NCBI GenBank assembly: GCA_022828595.1
Contig: JAKGHH010000001.1
Location: forward strand, 207,948,348 to 208,012,347
Source: Nelumbo lutea
Lineage: Eukaryota > Streptophyta > Magnoliopsida > Proteales > Nelumbonaceae
Direction of reading: 5' to 3'
Length of the DNA: 64,000 bases
Notes under the pieces: generated by a model
What the model saw: the letters and a program-made list of their open reading frames with translations, nothing else
What the model was told of the DNA's origin: nothing
Database searches by the model: none
Shown: piece by piece, positions 23,541 through 33,855 of the stretch
Layout: every line of letters starts with the position of its first letter
How positions within the stretch are numbered: the stretch's first letter is position 1
Position numbers and translations under genes: made by a program

Positions 23541-23698
23541 GATCTGCTCCTCACATAGGGCGCCTCACAGATACATTCCAGCGTGTATTGAGAACATCTC
23601 CCGTAAATAATAACATATAAGTACGGGAGATGCTCTCAATGCACCGTGGGGTGTGCCTGTGAGGTCGGTATGAGATGCCATGAGTGAGGAGCAGATCT
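23541..23698. mobile_element. Palindromic MITE
   Basis: Perfect 14-bp terminal inverted repeats GATCTGCTCCTCAC enclose a largely self-complementary 158 bp. The centre includes ATTGAGAACATCTCCCGT and its inverse. The 111-residue reverse-strand frame spanning it is not a gene. Decayed relatives lie near 22300-22370 and 32838-32950. Confidence 0.75.
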
Positions 23699-23699
23699 A

Positions 23700-24773
23700 G
23701 TCTCTCCAAAATGAGTATTCTCAAAAGCATAGTATGTAAAAAAGAGCAGAGTAAATTGTCTAGGGTTTTATTTGTAGTACTGGGCGACTCGGTAACTTCA
23801 TATTTGTGTGGCATGGCAATATGCCAATATGGCATCAATATAGCAGGCTGATGTGGGCATATTGTGATTGGCCCACCATCATCCAATCTCCAGCTTCCCC
23901 AGAGGAAATTTTGTAAGAATATGTAATAAATAAAATAAAAATACCAAAATACCTTTTAGGGGAGAGTACATATATGGAAAGACCAAAATACCCTTATATT
24001 TTCATTTCTATGATAGCAGTGGTTTCATTCTTTTTACTCTCCCAGAGAAAAAAAAAAACTGCTTATTTTATAAAGTGTTTGATTGGCAAGAAAACTATGG
24101 AAAAAAGCAATAGCTAATGGGCTCCATCTACCCATTTTACGTTCTGGACTCAAATTTCTCCTATTCTAAAGTGGCTTTTTTCCAGTAAAAATTAACTAAA
24201 GCTTAAAAGTTGAAATAAAATAGATTTAATTGCCGATTCCAATCCACTTTATTAGCCCAACCAAACTCCTTTGAATTTTCTCTCATCCACTAATACACTT
24301 TCTGCACAACCAGTAAGTAGCAAAAAGCAGGAAAGAAACAGCTTTACTTTCTCACAAACCGAATCATGGCGTAGTTAGAAAAACAAATATATGATTACAA
24401 AAATTCTTCCCCCAAGAAGTTAAATAATATAATACAAAAAGCATGGGCCCTGTTTTTAAGGATGGGAAGACCATTATCTAGGAACCCCAGAATCTGGTAT
24501 CCTTGAATTCGGACACCCTTTGTTGCATCTAGAAATCTGCATAGTTTGTTGTGGGTTCTAGCCCAGCCAACTGAATTGATAATCAACATATATTCTTCCT
24601 GTGTAGGTCTTATGCAACTTCATTGGAGACAATTTCAATATGCTGAAATTATAGAAAAGGAATGAGAATGAGAAAAAGTAAAGACAAAAGTATGTCAAAT
24701 TAGAGTATTTACTTGAACTGGAAATAAATGAAAGAGATGAAGCATCCAGTACTAAGTCAATATAAAATTTCAT
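23700..24773. other. Intergenic, nothing recognised
   Basis: A+T-rich, with short frames on the - strand only. No motif, RNA gene or convincing repeat pair. Confidence 0.4.
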
Positions 24774-25040
24774 GACTGTGAGGCTCTGCCAAACCTGGTT
24801 TATTTTAAGAAGAGTAGAGAAAGGCAGTCAGCAACAATGATGGACACGTTAAAATTTGAGATAAGAGTTTGTTTTGTTATGAAGATGGCCTTCTTGGTTT
24901 CTTCTTCCTGACTGTGAGACTCTGCCAAACCTGGTTTATTTGATCAGAAAAGTAGAGAAAGTCAGTCAACAACAATGATGGATACGTTAGGATTTGAGAT
25001 AGAGTTTGTTTTGTTATGCAGATTGCCTTCTTCTTCCTAG
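24774..25040. repeat. Tandem duplication, 136-bp period
   Basis: The block starting GACTGTGAGGCTCTGCCAAA at 24774 is repeated from GACTGTGAGACTCTGCCAAA at 24910, with scattered substitutions and small indels. Both copies end in CTTCTTCCT-like sequence. A - strand open frame of 104 codons (25191-24877) crosses the second copy; it has no recognisable domain. Confidence 0.85.
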
Positions 25041-26384
25041 TCATTTCTTTTAACCAATTGAAAGAGGGGACTGATTTAAGCACATGACACATCCCATCTT
25101 TTTTGTAAACTAGACTAGAAAGTGGAAACATCATGGTTTTCAAATCATCACTGACTCGAATGGTCAGACCGTTCAGCTTGTAAACCGTCAAGGCAACCAG
25201 TTCTGTTCATGACATAGTTTAGTTGCCTAAAGCTAATGGTGAGTTTCAAAGATAGGATGGCCTGTGCTTTGGAGGCAAATGAAAGTATTAAAATATGGGA
25301 TCGATGAGGAACACTGAACTGGCCTGTGTGAATCTAATCAATCATATGGCTGTTCAATCTAGAAAGGAATAGGAGAATTCCTACCCACATTTCATAAGAT
25401 GAATCAAATGGAATATGAGAGGGAATGTCAGTGGACTTTTGGTCAGAGCTGTTATTTAGAGATCACTCTCTTATGGACGTATTCTTGGTTAACAATGTAG
25501 GTGCTGTTTAGTACAGTGGGCGCTTCAAGTAGAAATAACTAATTCTGTCGCCTCAGCAATCAGCATCATGTAAGCATTTTGACTTTAAAGGTTAAAAACC
25601 TGTTTGGTTTGAAACTTTTTGTAATAAAATCTGATGTCCTGCTATACCTTCCAAAGCAGCTGTTAATGGTGTGGTCAGTAATGTCAGGTGAATGTCTTAC
25701 TATAAGCAACCTAATCAGAAGTAAGCTACCGGAGAATATCCTTCTGGGCTGGCATTTGAAGGAAGTAAGCACAAGGAGCAAATTACTAGATCTGGTCGAT
25801 GTTTCTCTTTGTGGTGACATGGATGGTTTGGTTGGTGTGAACGAAAGTGCTGAATATTTGAGAACAAATCAGTTTTGATGAGCTTCTCCTGAGGAAAGCT
25901 ATGGTATCTCTTAGATCATGGTTATTTGTTATTAAGCAGCATCTCAACGAAATTCTCCATGCCTCCCATTTTGATTTTGATCACATTAGTATATAGATTT
26001 ACTTCTTGTGTACAGTCTAACAATTTATACAGAACCTCATTGATGTACATTTGTTCTAATACCTTGGCCATTCAGAAACCTAAAACATTTGTTTATTTCT
26101 AAATCACATATGTTATAATTATCCCACCTTTAGGGCTTTTTTTCTGTTAAGTTTGAAAGAAGATGATATTACAAAGTGTAATTTTGCTTACTGTTTTTCT
26201 TTGTTTAACCATGTAACATATTTCGAAGTTAATATGAGGCAACTTTTTTGGGTCCATATTTCTATATAAGACAACTGTGGAGAAGGCTAGTACTCTGGAG
26301 CCCTGCTTTATTTTAGTACCAGATCATGTGCTTTGTAGTTTTTGTTGTTCTGATATAGGTCTTAGGTTCATACTGACACTTATA
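25041..26384. other. Unassigned DNA with a 99-codon + strand frame
   Basis: A + strand frame at 25579-25878 contains PENILLGWHLKEVSTRSKLL and overlaps a reverse frame at 25820-25566. I recognise neither. A fragment of a decayed gene is possible, but no splice-linked partners were found. Confidence 0.3.
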
Positions 26385-26385
26385 A

Positions 26386-26632
26386 TCAGTATTTTCAACC
26401 CACCGTTGACCCGACCGATTAAACTGTTTAAATCGTCACCTGATCATGATTCTGGGTCTGGTTTTAATAAAATTCAGAATTTTGTCAAAAACCATTGATC
26501 AAATAAAAAATCGTCTGATTTTAGTAAAATGCTGACATAGAACGGTCTGGCCCATTCGACCCAGGTGGTTGAACTGGTGACCCATGACTCAGAGGCAAAA
26601 ACAATTTAGCCTCCGGGCCAGTTTTTAAAACA
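26386..26632. mobile_element. Short element of CAGT-TTTT-AA type
   Basis: The left end CAGTATTTTCAACCCACCG and the right end GGCCAGTTTTTAAAAC are imperfect inverted repeats. They enclose degenerate copies of CCGGTTCAACC-type motifs in both orientations. Boundaries approximate. Confidence 0.4.
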
Positions 26633-26806
26633 TTTCTTATAATACTTTTTTGTTATAATTATTGGGAAAAATGAGTATGCATGACACCACATACAATGGT
26701 GTAGAAAAGACTAAACAGATTAACCTTCCAGAAAAAAAAAAAAAAAAAAACGGGTGCTAAGCCTTTCCTATATAAAAATTCCCTTTAAGACTCTTTATTG
26801 AACTAA

Positions 26807-26934
26807 GGCTGTATTTGGTTTGAAGGAAAAAATAGGGAAAGGAAGGGAAATGTAGGAAAGCATTTACAAACCTTGTATAGGTTTCCTTATATTTCTGTTC
26901 CTTTCCCTACCTTTGCCTTCAAACCAAACATAGC
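26807..26934. mobile_element. Tourist-like MITE (copy 2)
   Basis: Ends GGCTGTATTTGGTTTGAAGG and, inward from the right, GGCTATGTTTGGTTTGAAGG. The interior GGAAAGGAAGGGAAATG and ACAAACCTTGTATAGG match the element at 4714-4811, so both belong to one family. Flanked by TAA on the left and TAC on the right. Confidence 0.72.
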
Positions 26935-26939
26935 CTACA

Positions 26940-27584
26940 TGTGGTTTGTTTTTCTTGGATCCCATCTTATTGGGCTGAAATGAATGCAATGATCCAACAA
27001 GTTATATTGTAAGGAACAAGAAGTCATTCTTCTACTTCTCCATCTAATAACATTGGCAGAATTCCTTACAATCGAAAGAAAGAAAATTGAACTAATTAAG
27101 GGGCTTTTTGATAACAGCTGAAGTGGCTGATTATTTGCTTTGTGTTTTAGTGAATAAGATACCATGCCCTTGAATAGTTTATTATTTAATTATTTTATTA
27201 ACTAAAATACAAAGCTATAATCCTAAGTTGGTTATTCTAACTACAATAAGAAGAGTAGAACCTTTGTCTTAGTTGAATAGACATTACCAATGGATTCAGT
27301 AAATATCCCACAAATTCCGCTATCCCTTTTGGACTAACCCCCCTCCCCCTTGTGGGTCTTAAGATGTATTAAACACAGTTCATTAGAAAGCCTTTTTTTC
27401 TTCCTCTTTTTATCTTTTGATTTGTTCCCAACAATGATCCACGTGTGATATGCAATTTTAATTAGTACCAATGTACTTCCCCTATACAACTTAGAAAAGA
27501 GATTTCATGAATAGGACAATTTTGAATGGCGGATCCAACCTCTACACATGTTTGTTAATTAAGTCCACAGTGTGCCATTTGAAG
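26940..27584. other. Intergenic, nothing recognised
   Basis: A+T-rich; no supported coding or RNA gene. Confidence 0.4.
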
Positions 27585-27587
27585 ACT

Positions 27588-27735
27588 ACAAGGAGCCATT
27601 TCCTGATGCAACGGTTAAACCTCAGGTTGGTAAATTTGTGAATATGGGTTTGAATCTTAGAACAGTCATTTTGTGCAGAAAATACTAAGGTCGATATACA
27701 TTCTACTCTTTCAAGACCGTGTATCACTTTGGACC
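27588..27735 (+). mobile_element. Decayed Au-SINE-like element
   Basis: The order CAACGGTTAA (A-box area), ATATGGGTTTGAATCTTAGA (B-box area), then ACAGTCATTTTGTGCAGAAA follows the consensus order of the plant Au SINE family as I remember it. Many substitutions; no poly-T tail or target duplication identified. Confidence 0.5.
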
Positions 27736-28622
27736 ATCATTGGATATTGATCCTTTTAATAAGTTGAAAAGGATATACAATACCTAACAAACTTGACTAT
27801 TACCCTTCAAGAAAATATTAATTAAAGCAAAACCCTCAGTCCTACAGACACATGGCTAGGCTTCAAACTCAGAATAAAGGCTATTAATTAAAATACAGTG
27901 GTGTGGGTCCCACACTATCTCTAAAATCGTGTTGTTTTCTATAATTCAAATTAAAAAGTTAGCTGAATCACAAACCCAATTCCCTAACTCAAATAAAAAA
28001 CCCACTTTAAAAAGGGTTTCAGGATGTTACATTAGATTAAACCTAATCCACATGGGTCATTAGCTCAGTTTCAGTCTTGTTAAGGATGTGCATCTGTGGC
28101 AAGTTATGTCTATGAGCAATTGAGTATTGACATATGCCCTATTGAATAATTAATCACCCAACCATCTTCTCTTTTCTCCTCAATGATGTGGGTAAAGTGA
28201 AGGAAACAACATCAGCACCCAATAAGAAAAATTAATATGAGTATTGGCATAGCACATTAAATGCTAAATTAAATTGGGTATCCCATTAAGAGCTTGCATC
28301 ATTAATTATGATTTGAAAGATCATTGAAAGTTGGGACCTTATAAAAGGAGACAAATGTAATTTAAAGTTTTTGAGTAGTCTCTTGAATAAAAATTGGTTC
28401 CTCGTCAGATAAAAAGATAAAATCATGGATGGAATCAATTGGTAAACAATCGTAATCTACATGCAGTGATTGTTACATGGGATCCCTCAGCCAACGTAAA
28501 ATTCAGCCTTCCTGCAAGCTTAAACTAATATAGAAACAAAGCATTAATTATGGGGTGAAAGATTTAAACGTATCGTGAATTTTCATAAATTGATTTAAAT
28601 GTGTCTTGAATTTAAAAAAAAA
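27736..28622. other. Intergenic, nothing recognised
   Basis: A+T-rich DNA with no supported gene, RNA or paired repeat. Confidence 0.4.
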
Positions 28623-28623
28623 G

Positions 28624-28973
28624 GCTTAGGCCCTCTTTGATGATTAAGTAGTTATTATTAAAAGAAGTATTTGTTGCATAAATATTTTTTAGAAGTATTT
28701 ATTATACAAGTACTTTTTAAAAGTACTTATTTTTATAATCATTTAGGGCTATTTGGTGATTTACTTGTCAAATCACTTATTAGGGTGGGGATGTTTGGTA
28801 AGTTACTTTCCCCATAATTGCTTATATTGACCCAAATAACAATTAGCCATCATTTCATTCATACATATATACAATGTTTTTCACATATTATGCTATACAT
28901 TTAATGAAAAAATGCCACATCATGACAACTGAGAGCCCACGTGAACCCACATGTAAATTGCCATGTAGACCCA

Positions 28974-29007
<34 letters not shown>

Positions 29008-29872
29008 TACACAAATAATTGTTTGCATCATTTTCAACATTATTGTTTGCATAAGAAATAATTAAAACAATGCCAAAAAAATATACAAAAATCAAGAAAA
29101 AAAATCTATAACCCAAATATTTCAACATATGTTTGCATCATTTTTAACATAAAAATGCAGACAAATATTCATCCAACGTCAACAATTCTTTTGCATGATT
29201 TTTAGCAAAAAAAATTTCGAATTTCTCATATGAAACCAAAATATTTTCGAACCAGACAAATAATCATACAAAAAAAAAAAAACACCAAAAATGGAGGGGA
29301 GGAGTTGGGCGAACTAACCTCCTTATCGCTGGTGGCTGGATGGTGAGATTGTCGCTGTTAAACTCTTCCAAAGTGCAGATCAGCGAACACATCAAACAGG
29401 GGAGTTTCAAGTTAAAAAAAAAACAAGAAAAATGATTTAATGAGGAGAAAAACTTCACAAAATGAAAGAAAATGGCAAAACAACAAGTCCACCACTCATT
29501 TTTCCTCACCGTCGATCGTCATTGGTGGACCTGTAACTGGATGCCCCGCTACTTGGTTCGCTATGTTCAAATGAGAGGAGAGGGAGGTAAAACCCTTGTG
29601 TGGGGGTATTTTGGGTATTAAAAGAAAATACCAGGGACAAGTTCGTCCCATTCTACCGGAAGAAGTACTTCTCTAAGAAGTGCTGAAAAAAAGCCAACTT
29701 TAGGCCACTTTTTTAAGAAGTACTTTTAACAAAAAGTACTTGTTCCCCACATTTTTACCAAACACATGAAAGCACTTAATAACCACTTAATGTGTGGTCC
29801 CAACTCTTAAAAGGCGTACTTTTTAAAAGAAGTACTTTTTAGAAGTAAAATCAAACCTGGGCCTAAAATATC
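28624..29872. mobile_element. Non-autonomous element with TTAGGCCC ends
   Basis: The left end reads CTTAGGCCCTCTTTGATGAT. The right end, inward, reads TTTTAGGCCCAGGTTTGATT. Both are followed by multiple AAGTACTTTTT / AGAAGTATTT motifs in opposite orientation, giving long inverted sub-termini. A second copy of the left motif (AGGGCTATTTGGTGATTTAC) lies near 28745 and GGCCACTTTTTTAAG near 29703, suggesting nested or duplicated ends. No transposase frame. Confidence 0.55.
28977..29007. repeat. (TAA)n microsatellite
   Basis: About ten AAT/TAA units, inside the TTAGGCCC element. Confidence 0.95.
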
Positions 29873-29875
29873 CTG

Positions 29876-30707
29876 AATTCTCTCACACACACATAGAGTC
29901 TCGTGAGACAGACTTTGTTTATAAAATTTTGGTCAGATTAAACCGTCCCTACTCCAAAGGGGTAAGAAAGCCACATTTTATTTTGACCAAAATTTTATTC
30001 GGATGGTGAGTTGAGAAGGTTGGTTGGCCGGGCTATAAAGAAAGAGAGATTAGAGTGTCTAAGATGCTCTCTCGGTGCGAGCACTTTGATGCTTAAGTCA
30101 ACAAAGAGTTTAAGAGAGCTAAAAAGCGAGAAAGCAAGAGAGTTGAGAATGTTTAATTGCATGTACCTTTTGTGGTAAAGGGGATGCCTTTATATAGGCA
30201 CAAGAAACTGGGAGCTTCACATAGCACCTCTGAGATCCTTGGGAAGACGTGCCCACCATGCTTAGAGGAAGTTCCTCAGTCGGAAATGGAATCCATGTAG
30301 AGGGATAAGGCTTATTTGATTAGCTCCAAAGTAGGTGGCCTGGAGAGACGGGTCTGATGGTCAAGCGATGTAATCCCAGAGGAGTCGGGGACAACATCTC
30401 ACTTATAGGAGATCGGTTGCCATGTCAAGCAGGTTTGTCATTGGGCCCCAATCAAGTCGGTCCGGTCTTGAGGGGAGGTCGCCCCTAATGTCGAAGTCCC
30501 TAGCTCGGTTTTGATTAGGTCACCCCTAATGCCAAGGTCCCTAGCTTGGTCTTGATCAGGTCACCGGGTTCAATCTCCGAGGTAGCTCTTGGTCGTTCGA
30601 TGTGTGAGAGTCTCCTTCGAGGTGCATCCGATGTGGCTTTGAGGTGTCAAACAATGGGTCAGAAGTGCCACATGGCGTGTTATGGAGGGCCAAATTCTCC
30701 TTTATCA
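29876..30707 (-). mobile_element. Solo-LTR-like block, reverse strand
   Basis: Read on the - strand it starts TGATAAAGGAGAATTTGGCC, close to the TGATGAAGGGAGATTTGGCC start of the Tat LTRs at 42198 and 53478. It has a TATA-like CCTATATAAAGGC at about 30200-30188 and then a leader-like stretch. No primer site or coding DNA follows. The left boundary and target duplication are not identified. Confidence 0.5.
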
Positions 30708-31214
30708 AGAAGAAAAAAGCAAATCAGAACCGACAATTTCTAAAGAATAACAACAAGAAGAAAGCAATAAAGAACTGTGTTTACATTGGTGAGGAAAACA
30801 ACAAGAAGACCATGAAGGATAGCTCCCGTTTTCTTGTCGATGGAAGATAGAAGAAGACCCTAAAGAATAACTCCTGTTCAGTGACCAATTGAAGGCTAAC
30901 TAGAGGTTAGAAAATAAAAAACAGTGAATAAGATACTGTAGCACTACTGGAACTGATGACGGGGACGAGAGGAACCCTCAACGGCTACAAGAAGAGGAAG
31001 GGTTAAGTTGAAATTGAATGGGGTTTTTGTTTCCTTTGGGTGCATTCAACTCTTCGGTGCACATGCGAAGCACTGAATCAATTATTATCCGACGTGGCAA
31101 GTTGCCACATTGCGTTTCTGAATTGGTGGGCCGATGCAAAAACGTTTTTTGACCATTTTTCAGAAAAATGCAGTGCCAAACATGATTTTCACATCGATTC
31201 TGTTTATTTGCTGA
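30708..31214. other. Intergenic, nothing recognised
   Basis: No supported gene. Short frames on both strands overlap one another. Confidence 0.4.
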
Positions 31215-31645
31215 TAGGGGTGTCAATGGTATTCGAAAATCTGATTTCGAATTTGAGATTCGACATAATCGAATCGAAGTTGGATAATTCGAATATCTAA
31301 CTGATCAAATTCAGATATCCTATTCATATTGAATAACTAATTGGATTTAAATTCGGATACGATTTGATTCGATTCGATAAATATCCGAATTCGACTGATT
31401 TTTTAATTCTTAATATAACATATACAAATTTTAAATGTTTTATGATATATATATATATAATAATTAAATTATATAAATAAAATATTTATTAATTACCTAA
31501 AATAATTATTTAGTCGAATTCAAATCAAATATTCTAAAATTTAATTGGATTTGAATTCAAATATTAATTTTCAATATCCATCGGATATTAAATTTGGATA
31601 TTGCCTAATCCGATTCGAATTCAATCCGTTTATACCTTTATTTGC
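31215..31645. mobile_element. GGGGTGTCAA-type element, right end decayed
   Basis: Starts ATAGGGGTGTCAATGGTATT, as do the elements at 38251 and 40079. The interior is a maze of GATTCGAATTC-type motifs in both orientations with an A+T-rich core. The expected complementary right terminus near 31645 is unclear. Confidence 0.4.
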
Positions 31646-33660
31646 TTATATATCATTGCTGCCACATCAGCAAAAATGAATCGCTAGAAAATCGCATGAG
31701 TGCCAAACAACTACTTAGTGATTTCAGGTCATCGGAGGAGTGTTGTCGTTTTTGCTTATGGAAATTTTGTTGGTAAGATGAGATTAGGTTTATCACTCAA
31801 GGTTGTCATTGGTGATGCTCTCTTATAGAGCCTCAACCTAAATGGCCACTTTACCAATTGGAACTTAATCTAAGAAGGGCAAAATAGGATTGTAAAAGTT
31901 TTTAATGAATTCACATTTGACTTTCATTGATGGAGGATATGTTTAAGCCGATTAAATCAGCCTACAATTAAGCTATCTTTTAATTCTTTATGAAAATACA
32001 TTTAAGTCAACTTATGAAAACAAGTCTTTTACCCTTAATTATATTTATATTAGTACAACTTCATTCATAACTGTAGCCCAAATTAATCCATCAATCAAGT
32101 CGACCAACCCAATCAAATTAAATGTTTACATTTCCAATTTATAACTAGTCAAGGCAAAAAATTTGAACACACAGGCTCAAACAAGGAGTATAAATACAAA
32201 GTCAAATATGTAATTCTTTGTTGTATTATTTTGTATTGTATATATTTGTATTTGTATGTTTTTGTACTGTATATACAAATTTGCCTGAGTTCTTTTTTTT
32301 TTTTTTTTTTCATTTGCACTCCCATGCATTCCTTGTGGCGAACTTTGTATGAACTTTCCATATGTCGTTATTAATCCTATCACATTTATTTTGTGGGATT
32401 AGATTGCTAAACTTATCACCATGGCATCATTTGTTAACATAACAAAAGAATGCAAAGAACCTGTCAGGAATCAATATAAGGATCCTAGGGTGTCATATAG
32501 AAAATTGCATAGAAGTAAAGATCTTGGAGCCCAAGATCACTGAAAAGCCATGATTCAAATTATACATAGAGAAATAAAGAATTTTTCAACTTTGTTTGAT
32601 TGCAGAAGCTCTTTTATTCTCCTACATCCATTTCTATATTTTGTTCTTCTCAACAAATTGTATTTGGCTTCAGATTGACCTTTTTACAAATCTATATACT
32701 TTATCAATTTCTTGAATGAATGAAATATGTTTTAAGCCTTAAAAAATATTGAAAAAATTTAGGCCACAGTCTGTTTTCTGAAATATAGGGATGGATAAGT
32801 CGGTAGAGCTCAAATCAACGCCCCACAAAGTCTTACAGTACATCCTTGCCGTGTATTAGGAACACCTCCCGATGATGATATCATTATTTATGGTATTGTC
32901 ATGGAGAGATGTTCCCAATACAGGCGGGAATGTGCCCTAGGACATTGTGGGGGACTGATTTGATCTAAGTTGGTAGGTCCTATATAGAAGAAATAAATTT
33001 AGAGTCCTTTTTCTGATTTTTGTGGGTCTTGCAGAAAAGAATGATTTAGGAGTGGTTCATTTACATGGAAAATTAATATTTTCCTTAAGGCAGTTGGACT
33101 CAGATAAATTGTTTATTATGTATGCCAAAAATTGCTAACATGCGATAATATTGTCATTTCAATAATATCATTTTTTTTTTGATAAATGATTATTATACAC
33201 TTTTATTTGGAGAATAATAAAACACTGGTAAATAATATGGTCTGGACTAATATTTTCTAAAAATATTATTTGTCCAAATAAGTATATTTATCTAAATAAA
33301 TTATTTAACGAAACATGAACGAGCTTAGGAGTTTTTTTTTTTTTAATTTTTGGGCTTAGGGTTTTTTTCGTAGCGTTTATCCTTCCAATATCGGCGTCTG
33401 CATCGATGATAATCTCCTTCCTTTATCCCATGGCGTCGATTGGAAGGGCAAAAAAGAAAAATGAAACTGACTGTATAGTATAGAGTCTACGAGAGTAACG
33501 GATAAACGGAACTGCAAAGTGCGTATCTGGCGCAAATTAGTGTAGTTCAATGCATCGTTGAATCATGTTCACTCGAGGGAGGGATATAATCATATAATCA
33601 TTCAATAAGGGTTGCTAAAGTTGGGGTGCGTAATGCGCCTAGGGCCCACTTATTTTTGGT
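31646..33660. other. Intergenic; contains a decayed palindromic MITE
   Basis: Mostly A+T-rich and non-coding. Around 32838-32950, CGTGTATTAGGAACACCTCC and, downstream, GAGAGATGTTCCCAATAC mirror the core of the MITE at 23541. T runs lie near 32294 and 33330. Confidence 0.45.
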
Positions 33661-33855
33661 ATTTTCTACTTTATTTTATTTTTATATCAATAGCAGACGT
33701 TGGGACGATGGCATTTGGAGCAAATTGAAGTCTGAAGTGGGGGTGAAAGTTTAGAGACTTCCCCCTCCTTTGATATTCAAAATCATTTCCGAATCAGATC
33801 AGAGAGATAGAGAGACGGCCAGAGAGAGACAAGACGGGGAGAGAGAGAGAGAGAG
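33661..33855 (+). promoter_or_regulatory. Probable promoter and 5' UTR of gene 2
   Basis: A weak TATA-like TTTATATCAA lies at 33681-33690. From about 33800 the leader is a GA-rich tract (GAGAGAGAGAGAGAG just before the ATG). GA/CT-rich leaders are common next to plant start codons. The transcription start is inferred, not seen. Confidence 0.4.

Noticed and set aside
28040..28110. Possible tRNA (TTAGCTCAGTTT resembles an A box)
   Set aside because: No B box, no cloverleaf and no acceptor stem could be traced.
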